NCBI GenBank assembly: GCA_946414885.1
Contig: CAMKQH010000003.1
Coordinates: forward strand, 62,001 to 126,000
Source of the DNA: an uncultured Lachnospiraceae bacterium
Lineage (GTDB): Bacteria > Bacillota > Clostridia > Lachnospirales > Lachnospiraceae
Direction of reading: 5' to 3'
Length of the DNA: 64,000 bases
The notes beneath the pieces were generated by a model. The model saw nothing but the letters and a program-made list of their open reading frames with translations. It was not told the DNA's origin and did not search any database. The stretch's first letter is position 1. Each line of letters opens with the position of its first letter. Shown one piece after another: positions 19,201 through 26,814 of the stretch. The translations under genes and the position numbers were made by a program.

Positions 19201-20275
19201 TGACGGCGCAACACAGGAGCAGTCATGGAAGAACAAAGACGTGGCGCAGGATGCATTTGATAGAAATTGCGTGCTGTGGGAGAAAACTTTGGCGAAGGCG
19301 CATGCAGGAAATGGCATGGTTTTCCTTTGCGAGAAGGATGGCAAGAACTATCTTTTAGAGGAAAATCATTCCATGTTCCAAGGAATCAAGGATGCGGAAT
19401 ATTCCGTATTTGCGTTAGATGAACTTGGCCAGACGCGCAAGGTTGATTCGGCAAGGGTTACGGATATTTCCCTCGCGGCGCCGGAAGATACGCTTGACGT
19501 TTCTGACATGGTAAGATACACGGAAAAATTAGAAGGGTGGACCAAGAATGCGAAGCTTCTGGTGAGCGCAGACGTGGATCAGGGCGTTCAGATTGGCGGT
19601 AAATATGACGTGACTGAGATTTGGCAGGACGTATATGCCACCGTTGAACAGCTTTATGCCATGATCAATTATGAGGACGGCCGGTTGGGTAGCGAGATTC
19701 CTGAGATCATTCCCTTACAGGGCACGACGAATCTGAGGGAGAGCCTAAATTCCCTGAATGCGTGTTGGACCGCATGTGCGGAATACGTGAAGTACTGTGA
19801 CAACAAGGACAGGATCCTGGTGGATCTGCAGAAAGGGCAAAACGTATACACCTGTCATCTGACCCACGGCAGAACGCCGGACGTGATCACGGTGGATTAT
19901 GAAAGCAACGTAAATGACGCGGACGGCGCCGTGACCATTGAGGTGAAGGCGCATAATGGCAAGGTTCTGTGCAAGACTTACGTTTACGTAGAATCCCCGG
20001 CATTGCAGACGTATTACCTTACCACTTATGAGGATCTGGTTTACGTGGTTCAATGCGTTACTTTCCAAGAGAACGACTATTCCTGCGAAACGTTTAAGGT
20101 ATTTTATCTTAACGCTAACGGGGATGAGCAGGTAGTCTGCGAAGGAATCATGGATTCCTCATCAAAGGATTCCGAGAAGGAAGAATATAAGGGCGAGTTA
20201 GAGCCTTACCTGAAGAAAGCCAGTCACCTAGTCAGCGTTAAGGATGGCAACGTGATAATAAAAAAGAAACCGTAA
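16277..20275 (+). CDS. Giant M56 (BlaR1-like) membrane protease with novel sensor region
   Basis: A 1332-residue protein. Two membrane helices (about 10-28 and 35-55) are followed by a low-complexity Asp/Gly/Gln linker (75-250), a third helix (258-280), the M56 zinc protease with HEGVH at 345-349 and the second-motif acids in MEMACDEGV, and a fourth helix near 445-463 ending in LLAGC. The C-terminal ~860 residues are outside the cell and have no penicillin-binding SxxK/SxN/KTG domain, which BlaR1 would have. Two DxDxDG-like loops (DYDQDGQKEF near 753, DLNQDGVPDW near 935) suggest Ca2+-binding FG-GAP-like repeats. It likely senses a non-beta-lactam envelope signal and cleaves the BlaI-type repressor. 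Confidence 0.85.
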   Translation: MTQFFQNYFVMALEASIVILFVLLLRPVFKKFSNRIASLLWVVVLFRLLCPYAVEVPAPAFLGQFMAQNLQTSEEDVESVTGDVLHHGAEDVSQGAQMSKVQGDALQGMDALDADGQGLPGAVGQGSQDASKSGNQISEFLQKAGALGGETLEDPVGSDDPLATNLEGKGELSLNASDGEVDQELGIEDAQGVTEVASQTVDNAEDHAKQGGENPSAQAWVKQDGANAEMETGKTGTQHGNVFASWWTAVREWFQSVQGKSFVTVLGVIWCFGTILLFAFGIMRYAKLTKQLGEAIPAGEWKKYPVKISDVSGVPMSFGVLRPGIYVPVNFEEKAEGNAEMILCHEGVHLKRRDPLWKILSLMALCLHWWNPLVWISIYLFNKDMEMACDEGVLSQIGQEKKSDYAKAILHFAAGKSGVSLAATFGESNAESRIREALKFKKRPLGMTIVMACLVVLLAGCLATKPGVDKEESSGKEETTEDTAKGQANPEPTEMLPELTNDMITEITNLDQAIQADLHFRDVVKNRTAPANVPYFGFDEGRYEIFYLDQLAEDLRKGQPEKYLALQNGDPVTALETFLPLKGGSGKAWQESFSSVIVAYTFANGETAHYYMAQKGAIWYPYLLVEKILADPLLEESSRKLLLTRMDQIARQKQELAATTAEQLRGVTLQIEEVIRAGNYGEPISEDCQEIYICWNPEKYGEYGVIEELPKEDACLYGFYDGNAMMLRVGDQAYPIHGYWMNVHSELPKIYCGDYDQDGQKEFALITLGKTGTGVYGNQLRILEITEKGLETYEPKSQRMFGQLEEMVRYQYDEKNLMLSVMTTDGKEAYASLEGITALASGEDQLLWYGYGESEVFSVVDDYLFYDVAGEVMLANREAPEYGGIDLECRLDYRPNGSFIVSDVELKEAWTEPVQKVDLSDAFAGESIISREKADLNQDGVPDWVVTSVTYQEENRNISWKDRLTQGEICFIRVYDGATQEQSWKNKDVAQDAFDRNCVLWEKTLAKAHAGNGMVFLCEKDGKNYLLEENHSMFQGIKDAEYSVFALDELGQTRKVDSARVTDISLAAPEDTLDVSDMVRYTEKLEGWTKNAKLLVSADVDQGVQIGGKYDVTEIWQDVYATVEQLYAMINYEDGRLGSEIPEIIPLQGTTNLRESLNSLNACWTACAEYVKYCDNKDRILVDLQKGQNVYTCHLTHGRTPDVITVDYESNVNDADGAVTIEVKAHNGKVLCKTYVYVESPALQTYYLTTYEDLVYVVQCVTFQENDYSCETFKVFYLNANGDEQVVCEGIMDSSSKDSEKEEYKGELEPYLKKASHLVSVKDGNVIIKKKP

Positions 20276-20289
20276 ATAAGTTTGAGAAT

Positions 20290-20322
20290 CAGCAGGATGC
20301 GAAAGGCTCCTGCTGGTTTTTT
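20290..20322 (+). terminator. Terminator after the M56 gene
   Basis: CAGCAGGA pairs with TCCTGCTG around a 10-nt loop, followed by GGTTTTTT. Confidence 0.88.
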
Positions 20323-20427
20323 GTGCCGGAATTTATCAGTCGTATTCAAAAAATTCAAAAGATTTTCTAAGTTGCTGTAATTTTCCATCAAAAAACGCTA
20401 CTATAGGATTGTAACGGAGGTGAGGAA

Positions 20428-20985
20428 GTGGAAGATCAGCTGATTGTCGATTTGTTTTTTGAGCGCTCAGAGAAAGCAATCTCCGAGCTTGCAAATAAAT
20501 ACGGGAAGAGATGTAAGGCCTTGTCCGTCAAGATCCTTGGAAGCGAAGAGGATGCGGAGGAATGCGTGAATGACGCGTATCTCGCGGCATGGAACAACAT
20601 TCCGCCGGAGCATCCGGCGTTTCTTGGTGCGTACGTCGCCCGCATCACGAGAAACCTGTCCTTGAGCAAGGTGCGTGCGGATTTGGCGCTAAAGCGAAAG
20701 TCTGAGTATGACGTGTGCGTGGAGGAATTGGAGGAAGTTCTCCGCAGCAAGGAAAACGTGGAGGACGCCATCCTCACGGGGGAGCTGAAGGGAGCGATCA
20801 ATCACTTCTTGGAAAAACAGGAGAAGACGGACAGGATCATCTTCGTAAACCGCTATTGGTTTTGCAAGAACGCAAACGAGATTGCAAAGGAAATTGGGCA
20901 GAGCACAAATTACGTCAACGTGCGATTGCACCGATTGAAGGAAAGACTGCAAAAATACTTGAAAGCGGAGGAACTGATTGGATGA
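20428..20985 (+). CDS. ECF RNA polymerase sigma factor (locus 1)
   Basis: A 185-residue sigma factor starting at GTG behind GGAGGTGAGG. Region 2 (residues 15-85) includes DAEECVNDAYLAAWNNIPP and region 4 (125-180) includes TDRIIFVNRYWF and a C-terminal HTH (ANEIAKEIGQSTNYVNVRLHRLKERL). The 3' end overlaps the next gene in an ATGA. It is one of three paralogous sigma genes in this window that share the AEECVND/ANNIPP-like block. It should direct RNA polymerase to a small regulon under control of the coupled anti-sigma protein. Confidence 0.92.
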   Translation: MEDQLIVDLFFERSEKAISELANKYGKRCKALSVKILGSEEDAEECVNDAYLAAWNNIPPEHPAFLGAYVARITRNLSLSKVRADLALKRKSEYDVCVEELEEVLRSKENVEDAILTGELKGAINHFLEKQEKTDRIIFVNRYWFCKNANEIAKEIGQSTNYVNVRLHRLKERLQKYLKAEELIG

Positions 20986-22109
20986 ATCAAAAAGAAGTCT
21001 TAAAGAGCGCGGGCGCGGCGGAAATGTTTCTTGCCGGGCTGGATGATAAGTTTATAGAAGAGGCGATTCGTGGCACGGAACGCGGCGATGACGGTAAAGT
21101 CATTGCATTCGCGAAGCAGGAAAAAACCGCGAAGAAGAAATTTATGGCGCGGCTGCTAAAGATTGCGGCATGCGTGGCAGCATTGCTTGTCGTTGGATTT
21201 ACGTCTCTGTCCGTTGCAACTGCAACCGGAAGCTTAAAAGCATATGAGTTTTTATATAAGCTGAATCCATACCTGGCTGAAAAGATGGTGCCCGTGGAGA
21301 AGTCCAGCGTGGATCAGGGCATTGAGATGCGGATCGCAGGCATTTGCGTGGAAGGCGACGTCGTGGATGCCTACGTAACGCTTCGGGATCTTGAGGGAGA
21401 CCGCATAGACGGCACGACCGACCTTTTCGACAGCTATAGCATCGAGACCAACTGCGATCAGTGGGGCGGATGTAGCCTGGTGGATTATGATGAAGAGACG
21501 CGCACCGCCACCTTCTTGCTAAAGATGGGACTGTATGACCGGCAGCTTGGCGGAAAGAAAATGACGTTCCGCGTAAGGCGTTTCCTTTCGGGAAAGCAGG
21601 AGATGGAGACGGTGCTTTCGCAGATCGACCTTAAGGCCATGTCTAAGGAAGAGGCCAACGCCCTGCCCAAGGAAGAACTGGAGAAGAAGATCGGAAGCAA
21701 ACGGTCCAACATGGTGTATTCCAGTGAAGATGAGCTGGTGCCGAGGTGCCTGGTGCCCAACGAGGCCCAGGAATGCAGGATTGCAGACGGCGCGAGCATC
21801 ACGGCGTACGGGATCGTGGATGGAAAGCTGCACGTACAAGTGTATTACGAGGACGTGCACGGAAGGGACGACCACGGCGACGTTCACTTAGTGCAGCCTG
21901 ACGGGAAGTGGATCCTGCGCGAGGCGGCGGTGAATTTTTGGGATAAGGAGCGGATTGGCTGGTATGAAGAATATGTTTTCGACGTCCCGGTGCAGGAGCT
22001 TGACCAATATGAAGTCGGCGGATATTTCTCACTGGGCGCAAAGCTGTATGAGGGAGACTGGAAAATCTCATTCCCTTTCACGAACGTGGAGAGCATGGAA
22101 GTAAAATAA
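20982..22109 (+). CDS. DUF4179-type membrane anti-sigma protein (locus 1)
   Basis: A 375-residue protein; the ATG at 20982 overlaps the sigma stop. The N-terminal ~55 residues are cytosolic and charged, one helix spans about 58-78 (ACVAALLVVGFTSLSVA), and the large C-terminal part is extracellular with beta-rich segments (DAYVTLRDLEGDRIDG, YDEETRTATFLLKM). This is the DUF4179 arrangement common beside clostridial ECF sigma factors. Function as anti-sigma factor is inferred from topology and coupling. The external domain would be the sensor. Confidence 0.8.
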   Translation: MNQKEVLKSAGAAEMFLAGLDDKFIEEAIRGTERGDDGKVIAFAKQEKTAKKKFMARLLKIAACVAALLVVGFTSLSVATATGSLKAYEFLYKLNPYLAEKMVPVEKSSVDQGIEMRIAGICVEGDVVDAYVTLRDLEGDRIDGTTDLFDSYSIETNCDQWGGCSLVDYDEETRTATFLLKMGLYDRQLGGKKMTFRVRRFLSGKQEMETVLSQIDLKAMSKEEANALPKEELEKKIGSKRSNMVYSSEDELVPRCLVPNEAQECRIADGASITAYGIVDGKLHVQVYYEDVHGRDDHGDVHLVQPDGKWILREAAVNFWDKERIGWYEEYVFDVPVQELDQYEVGGYFSLGAKLYEGDWKISFPFTNVESMEVK

Positions 22110-22127
22110 TTTTTTTCATGATAGGTA

Positions 22128-22156
22128 TTGACAATTCGGGCTCAAGCGGGTACAAT
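22128..22156 (+). promoter_or_regulatory. Promoter of the tRNA-Phe/tRNA-Gly operon
   Basis: TTGACA at 22128-22133 and TACAAT at 22151-22156 have a 17-bp spacer, 59 bp before the first tRNA. This is a strong sigma-A promoter. Confidence 0.9.
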
Positions 22157-22215
22157 ACCCTTGTTGTGACACAGAAACTGATCAATCAAGTGTCATGCGA
22201 GCTTTGAGTCCGATT

Positions 22216-22288
<73 letters not shown>

Positions 22289-22308
22289 TTCAACCAAATA
22301 TATCATTT

Positions 22309-22380
22309 GCGGGTGTAGTACAATGGTTAGTACGCCAGCCTTCCAAGCTGGACACGTGGGTTCGATTCCCATCACCCGCT
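22309..22380 (+). tRNA. tRNA-Gly (TCC)
   Basis: A 72-nt cloverleaf: acceptor GCGGGTG/CACCCGC, anticodon stem CCAGC/GCTGG with anticodon TCC, T-arm GTGGG TTCGATT CCCAT. CCA is not encoded. Its last 20 bases recur exactly at 29289-29308 and 33005-33024, and the last 13 at 22514-22526, so it looks like an integration target. Confidence 0.96.
22361..22380 (+). repeat. att-like core in tRNA-Gly (copy 1)
   Basis: TTCGATTCCCATCACCCGCT is the 3' end of tRNA-Gly and is repeated exactly twice downstream. Tyrosine recombinases often use tRNA 3' ends as attB. Confidence 0.8.
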
Positions 22381-22429
22381 TTACTTAAAAAATCCCCTCA
22401 GGTTTTTCCTGAGGGGATTTTTTAAGTAA
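22381..22429 (+). terminator. Long perfect hairpin right after tRNA-Gly
   Basis: Two perfect 22-bp arms (22381-22402 and 22408-22429) flank a TTTTT loop. The stem core is TCCCCTCAGG/CCTGAGGGGA flanked by A and T runs, so it can end transcription from both sides. Confidence 0.85.
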
Positions 22430-22526
22430 GAAGGCGAGACCTCGAACCCAAGGGTTCGTATCTCGCCTTCGGCTCGGTCGGCGCAAAGCCGAGGTCCCCC
22501 GGACGTCGTGCGCCCCATCACCCGCT
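22430..22526 (+). other. Second hairpin and short duplication behind tRNA-Gly
   Basis: GAAGGCGAGA (22430-22439) pairs with TCTCGCCTTC (22461-22470), with an inner CGAACCC/GGGTTCG stem. GGCTCGG and CCGAG can form a further stem. The stretch ends with CCCATCACCCGCT at 22514-22526, the last 13 bases of tRNA-Gly. Together with the first hairpin this makes a 146-bp insert between two copies of the tRNA end. No gene is seen here. Confidence 0.6.
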
Positions 22527-22534
22527 CTTTTTTA

Positions 22535-22562
22535 TGCCCGGAAACAATGCGTTTTCGGGCAT
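22535..22562 (+). terminator. Hairpin terminator-like site
   Basis: ATGCCCG (22535-22541) pairs with CGGGCAT (22556-22562), with inner GAAAC/GTTTT. It follows a TTTTTT run that would serve minus-strand transcripts. Similar hairpins follow the other two tRNA-end copies. Confidence 0.65.
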
Positions 22563-22642
22563 TTATGGTTATATTACTCTTCCTGTCAGAAACAACAAAA
22601 AACGACTCATAACATTTGTCTATCTTTTTGAGAAGCAAACAC

Positions 22643-22671
22643 TTGTTCTGGTGGCGAAAGCTTGATATAAT
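22643..22671 (+). promoter_or_regulatory. Promoter of the toxin-like transcript
   Basis: TTGTTC (22643-22648) and TATAAT (22666-22671) are 17 bp apart, just before the structured leader of the small peptide gene. Confidence 0.65.
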
Positions 22672-22678
22672 ATATTTG

Positions 22679-22962
22679 GGTGCTACCATACACGGTAGGC
22701 GGTTAGTCCTCTGCGGAGGGACTGTGACCCTCCGATTACATAGAAACCCGAAAGGGAATCCGAGGAAAGGAGGGCGTGTGATATGCTGACGATAGAAGGG
22801 CTGATCGCAGTCCTGGCCTTGGCTGGAACCTGCTTCGGCATCGGATATACAATAGGCTTTCAACATGGAAAAACACAAAAATAATCGCCCCCAGCCAAGG
22901 ATAGCGATTATTTTTGTATAATCATTAAATTCTAACTGGGCTGACCGTCTATCGGTAGCACC
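22679..22962 (+). ncRNA. Structured transcript around a toxin-like peptide
   Basis: GGTGCTACC at 22679-22687 is exactly complementary to GGTAGCACC at 22954-22962, and adjacent GGCGGTTAG can pair with CTGACCGTC through wobble pairs. A further hairpin (GTCCCTC/GAGGGAC type) lies near 22711-22735. End-to-end pairing that closes a messenger and blocks translation is typical of type I toxin mRNAs. The exact ends are inferred. Confidence 0.55.
22783..22884 (+). CDS. Holin-like small membrane peptide (type I toxin candidate)
   Basis: A 33-residue peptide, MLTIEGL followed by a hydrophobic helix (IAVLALAGTCFGIGYTIGF) and a basic tail (HGKTQK). The start has AGGAAAGGAGG 9 bp upstream. Length, MLT start, single helix and Lys-rich end match the putative holin-like toxins of Bacillota. 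The gene sits inside a transcript whose ends pair with each other, which supports a type I toxin. No antisense RNA promoter is clear. It would act at the membrane. Confidence 0.65.
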   Translation: MLTIEGLIAVLALAGTCFGIGYTIGFQHGKTQK

Positions 22963-23167
22963 TTTTATGTTTAAATAGTAGCATTAGCCTTGTTTTTTGT
23001 CAAATAATACTTTTTCGAAAGACAGTTAAGAAAAAAAGCTTTTTATGTACTATTAAGAACTTCGGAAATGTTTATTTCTGATTTTTTCAAGAACGTAACC
23101 TTTTTTGTACCATTTTTCGACATTTAGGGTGAACAAGGTAATCTTTCAGGCCTAAAGGAGAGCTTTG
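22885..23167 (+). other. Non-coding stretch upstream of sigma locus 2
   Basis: The 3' part of the toxin-like transcript runs to about 22962. The rest is A+T rich with no gene. The region before the sigma gene probably holds its promoter, but no consensus pair stands out. Confidence 0.5.
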
Positions 23168-23734
23168 ATGAACAACGTCATAACGGATAAGGAAATAGTG
23201 GAGCTGTATCTGGCGCGCGAAGAGAAGGCTTCCGCTTATTGTGCGCAAAAATATAGTGCAAGTCTTCATCGACTGGCATCCTCCTTGCTCTTGGACAGCC
23301 GTGACGCGGAGGAATGCGTGAATGACACGTTTTTGAAAGCGTGGAATGCTATACCGCCGAACAAACCGGAGCATCTGTTTCCATTCTTGGCAAGGATTTG
23401 CCGATGCACCGCCGTTGACGTGATAAGGCGAAACAAAGCGGAAAAAAGGGATTGTCTGGTTGTGGAGCTGACGCGTGAGATGGAGGAATGCATCCCAGAT
23501 TCCATAGGCGACGCGGAAGTGTCGGAAGATACCTTGAAGACGCTGATGAATGATTTTTTGGGAACTCTTTCCAAGGAGAAAAGAATGATCTTCGTAAGAC
23601 ATTACTGGTTTGGAGAAAGCATTTCCGAAATCTCTAAAAGGTTCGGCTTTTCAGAAAGCAAAGTGAAAACGGCCCTTCACCGCACGCGTGAGAAATTGAG
23701 GAAATATATCGAAAAGAAAGGAGCGACGAAATGA
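23168..23734 (+). CDS. ECF RNA polymerase sigma factor (locus 2)
   Basis: A 188-residue sigma factor; the ATG at 23168 follows AAAGGAGAGC. Region 2 contains DAEECVNDTFLKAWNAIPP and region 4 contains KRMIFVRHYWFGESISEISKRFGFS. It is a paralogue of the factors at 20428 and 58977. It overlaps the next gene by 4 bp (ATGA). It lies within probable integrated element 1 and may control the lipoprotein and ABC exporter downstream. Confidence 0.92.
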   Translation: MNNVITDKEIVELYLAREEKASAYCAQKYSASLHRLASSLLLDSRDAEECVNDTFLKAWNAIPPNKPEHLFPFLARICRCTAVDVIRRNKAEKRDCLVVELTREMEECIPDSIGDAEVSEDTLKTLMNDFLGTLSKEKRMIFVRHYWFGESISEISKRFGFSESKVKTALHRTREKLRKYIEKKGATK

Positions 23735-24750
23735 ACGAAACAGATCTGATACAAGCGATCAACGGGATTGATGACAAATACTTGTCTGAATCCGAAGAAC
23801 CGTATAAGAAATTCGGCATGATAAGAAATCCTTACGGACTGATCATCATTGCAGCAGCAATTCTGGCATTTGTCGTTCCAGTAGGTGCGGCTGCGATCCG
23901 TTATTTTCATCATCGCGATAACGTAGAGCATTATATTTCCGGAACAGACGTGGTTTCACTGAAGAATCCTGACGTGATCAAAAATCTCACGTCAGAAAAC
24001 GATGATTATCGTATGACCCTGGATTCGCTTTTTTCCGACGGCCATAATGCAATGATCATATTCACAAGCGAGGCGATTAGCGAGAAGGGAAAAGAGCATT
24101 TTAATAGACTTGAAACCGGGATTTTTATGCCGTCATTTTGCGTCAAGTATGCGGATGGAAGTAACGGGCCATCCTGTCATTTAAAGGGTATGGACATTGA
24201 TTTTCCAATCATCGTGACAAGTTATGGTTATGAATACGTGGAAGAAGCCAAGGCCCGATATGACAAAAGATCTTCATCCATTGTATGTTGCAAAGGCATT
24301 GATCTTAGTAAAGACGTGAAACTCGAATTATTTGCGAATAATGACCCTTTATCAAGTGCCGTCAGCTATTTTTATAGTCGTGATCCTGTAGCTGCGAAGG
24401 CTTTTCGTGATGATCCTGCAGCAACCAGTATGAATGATCTCAACGGAATTGAATTTACCGTAAATTTGACGCCTAACGTAACCTGTAATGCCCTGCATGA
24501 CGCGGATGGCCGGCAGCTGTTTCTTTCTTCCTTCGAATTGTATTCCAATGATCCTGCCATGTTTCCAAAAACAAGATTACGTGACGTTACCTTCATAAAA
24601 GATTCTGGAGAAAGAATGATATTTGAGAATATAGACGGTAAAGCGCGTTTTTTTTGGGATGAGGATTGGGCATGCTTTATTTTCGGTGAATTCATAGACC
24701 CGAATGAATTTACAGGGGTAGAAGTAGACGGGGTGGAGTTTTGGAAATGA
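23731..24750 (+). CDS. Membrane anti-sigma-like protein (locus 2)
   Basis: A 339-residue protein with a ~30-residue cytosolic head, one helix at about 34-54 (LIIIAAAILAFVVPVGAAAI) and a large external part. It overlaps the sigma gene by 4 bp. Layout matches the locus 1 partner, but the external domain is clearly diverged. The anti-sigma role is inferred from coupling. The external domain has several Cys residues (SFCVKY, SCHLKG, VCCKGI), unlike locus 1. Confidence 0.75.
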   Translation: MNETDLIQAINGIDDKYLSESEEPYKKFGMIRNPYGLIIIAAAILAFVVPVGAAAIRYFHHRDNVEHYISGTDVVSLKNPDVIKNLTSENDDYRMTLDSLFSDGHNAMIIFTSEAISEKGKEHFNRLETGIFMPSFCVKYADGSNGPSCHLKGMDIDFPIIVTSYGYEYVEEAKARYDKRSSSIVCCKGIDLSKDVKLELFANNDPLSSAVSYFYSRDPVAAKAFRDDPAATSMNDLNGIEFTVNLTPNVTCNALHDADGRQLFLSSFELYSNDPAMFPKTRLRDVTFIKDSGERMIFENIDGKARFFWDEDWACFIFGEFIDPNEFTGVEVDGVEFWK

Positions 24751-24761
24751 TGGGAGATTGT

Positions 24762-25886
24762 ATGAAGAGAAAAATGAAAAGTATTCTGTTTGGCTTTTCA
24801 ATGTTGGCAGTACTGACCATGAATGCGTGTACGCCGGCGTCGGATCCCGGAAATGTCTTTGAAATGGAGACGACCGCGACCCAAGCACATTCCTTAAGTG
24901 AAACAAACAGGGAAAAGATGACGGATGATTCCTATGCATACGGAAACATGCAGATCAATGCTCCAGCGGGAAATTTTATGGACTATCAGGGAAAAATCGT
25001 TTTTCTTAAGCTTAAGGAAAGAGAACCCGGTTCGCATACCGGTTCCTATCGGATGTATGAATTGGACGAAAAAACGGGAGAGGTAACCCCGTTCAATCCA
25101 GATCCGACAAATCCAAGCGCAATTCCTTCGTGTTTTGCCGTGGAGGAATACCAGGGGGAACTGTATGCCCTGAATACGGACTGGAAGATCATGAAATGGA
25201 AGGATGGAGAGTTTGTAACGATTTCCGACGGCACGGTTTACAATTTCTGGCATGGGGATGGCAGACTGTTTGCCGTATCTAGGGACAGTTCGCTTGTGGA
25301 GATTAATGAAAAAGACGGAAAGAGTAAGATTTTGATCGGTGAGTATACGGATTATCATAATCTTGTGATAGACGGATGGATCTACGGATATAGTTGGAAG
25401 GGATTGTCGCGAGTCAGCCTTTCCAAAGAAAACCCCGAGAAGGAGATTATTTTACCGGACGCAGGGCGTACCTTCATTGACGGATGGAACGTATACTTTT
25501 ATGATCAAGATTCGAAATTCTGCCGCTGCAATCCTGACGGAAGCGACAAAAAGAAAATTACGGAAGACTTCGTACGCGCCGTAAACTTTGATGACGAATA
25601 CCTGTATTTTACAAAATGGAAGAATGAGATGAAGGATCAGACGGACTTAAGCGACGGAAACGACTTATGGCGCATGTCAAAATCTGATCCGGGGAATACG
25701 GAGAGGATTGCGACCATCCCTGACGCAAGCATATGCAATATTTATGTTGTCCCGGGATATGACAGGCTGATCGTGGAGGCAACCGTCAAGACGGAATACA
25801 ATGAAAATGAAGTATATGTAAGCGAATTGTTTCTTGTTCCGAAATCAGGTTCCGGTGAAACGGTAAAACTGGAATTACCTGATTAG
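24762..25886 (+). CDS. Lipoprotein with beta-propeller-like repeats (DUF5050-like)
   Basis: A 374-residue protein; the ATG at 24762 follows GGGAG. The signal peptide ends in a lipobox (MNAC, Cys near residue 23). The mature part has recurring strands of the type ELYALNTDWKIMKW, RLFAVSRDSSLVEI, YLYFTKWKN and ICNIYVVPG, which suggests a six- or seven-bladed propeller like DUF5050 proteins. It overlaps the end of the anti-sigma frame region closely and is probably co-transcribed with it and the ABC genes. Function is unknown; a surface binding role is likely. Confidence 0.65.
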   Translation: MKRKMKSILFGFSMLAVLTMNACTPASDPGNVFEMETTATQAHSLSETNREKMTDDSYAYGNMQINAPAGNFMDYQGKIVFLKLKEREPGSHTGSYRMYELDEKTGEVTPFNPDPTNPSAIPSCFAVEEYQGELYALNTDWKIMKWKDGEFVTISDGTVYNFWHGDGRLFAVSRDSSLVEINEKDGKSKILIGEYTDYHNLVIDGWIYGYSWKGLSRVSLSKENPEKEIILPDAGRTFIDGWNVYFYDQDSKFCRCNPDGSDKKKITEDFVRAVNFDDEYLYFTKWKNEMKDQTDLSDGNDLWRMSKSDPGNTERIATIPDASICNIYVVPGYDRLIVEATVKTEYNENEVYVSELFLVPKSGSGETVKLELPD

Positions 25887-25935
25887 GGGGAGGAGATCAT
25901 ACCGATAAGATCATTAAGAAATGAGGAGAGTAACC

Positions 25936-26814
25936 ATGGAATTACAAGTTGAAAACCTTGTAAAAACATATGGTTCTAAGCATGCACTGGATGGCGTGAG
26001 CTTTTCCCTGAAGGAAGGCATCTACGGGCTTTTGGGGCCGAACGGTGCGGGCAAAACCACGTTGGCCGGAATCATTGCCGGCATTTTAAGGGAGACAAGC
26101 GGAAGGGTTACGTGGAATGGGGAAGACGTAAGAAAGCTTGGAAAGGCGTACAGGGAGACGCTAGGATTTCTGCCGCAGTCGCCCGGGTTTTACAAAAACT
26201 TCAGGGCTGACGAGTTCCTTCGGTATGTTGCCGCCGTCAAGGGTATGAAGCTTTCGGGAAAGGAATTGGATGGGAAGGTTGAGGAGATGCTTGACCTTGT
26301 AAATCTGAGGGAAGACGGGAAAAGACGCATTGGAGAGTATTCCGGCGGCATGCGTCAGCGCCTTGGCATCGCGCAGGCGATGATGGGTGACCCAGAGCTT
26401 CTTTTGCTGGATGAACCGACGGCCGGACTTGACCCCAGAGAAAGGGTGCGCCTTCGAAACGTGATCTCAACGGTTGCATTAAACAAGCTGGTGATCTGGA
26501 CGACGCACGTGGTGTCGGACGTGGAATACGTGGCGAGGGAAATTCTGCTGCTTCGAAACGGAAGGCTCCTTGACGCCAAGGCACCGCAGGACCTATGCGA
26601 GAGCCTTCGCGGGAAAGTGTTCACGCTTGAGGTAAGCCCAGACGAGGTCGCTTCCTGGCAGGAAAAGGTTCTTATCGCAAACGTGATGAGAAGCGCAGAG
26701 ACCGTGATCCTCAGAATGGTAGGGGAGCGTCCAGAGGGTGCAAGGGAAGCTGATCCCGACCTGGAGGACGTATATCTGTATTATTTTCGTGATAAATCGG
26801 GAGAAACAAAATGA
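25936..26814 (+). CDS. ABC transporter ATP-binding protein
   Basis: A 292-residue ATPase; the ATG at 25936 has AGGAG 7 bp upstream. It has Walker A GPNGAGKTT, signature YSGGMRQRLGIA, Walker B LLLLDEPTAGLDP and H-loop TTHVVSDV. The last ~70 residues are a divergent tail. It overlaps the next permease by 4 bp. With the two permeases it forms an ABC-2 exporter that the upstream sigma factor may control. Confidence 0.93.
   Translation: MELQVENLVKTYGSKHALDGVSFSLKEGIYGLLGPNGAGKTTLAGIIAGILRETSGRVTWNGEDVRKLGKAYRETLGFLPQSPGFYKNFRADEFLRYVAAVKGMKLSGKELDGKVEEMLDLVNLREDGKRRIGEYSGGMRQRLGIAQAMMGDPELLLLDEPTAGLDPRERVRLRNVISTVALNKLVIWTTHVVSDVEYVAREILLLRNGRLLDAKAPQDLCESLRGKVFTLEVSPDEVASWQEKVLIANVMRSAETVILRMVGERPEGAREADPDLEDVYLYYFRDKSGETK

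Noticed and set aside
16277..20275. A genuine beta-lactam sensor BlaR1
   Set aside because: No SxxK/SxN/KTG penicillin-binding domain is found in the external part.
22381..22878. A long minus-strand open frame of 165 codons behind tRNA-Gly
   Set aside because: It runs antisense through two perfect hairpins, the tRNA-end duplicate and the toxin-like gene, and has no ribosome binding site. It is a by-product of the palindromes.
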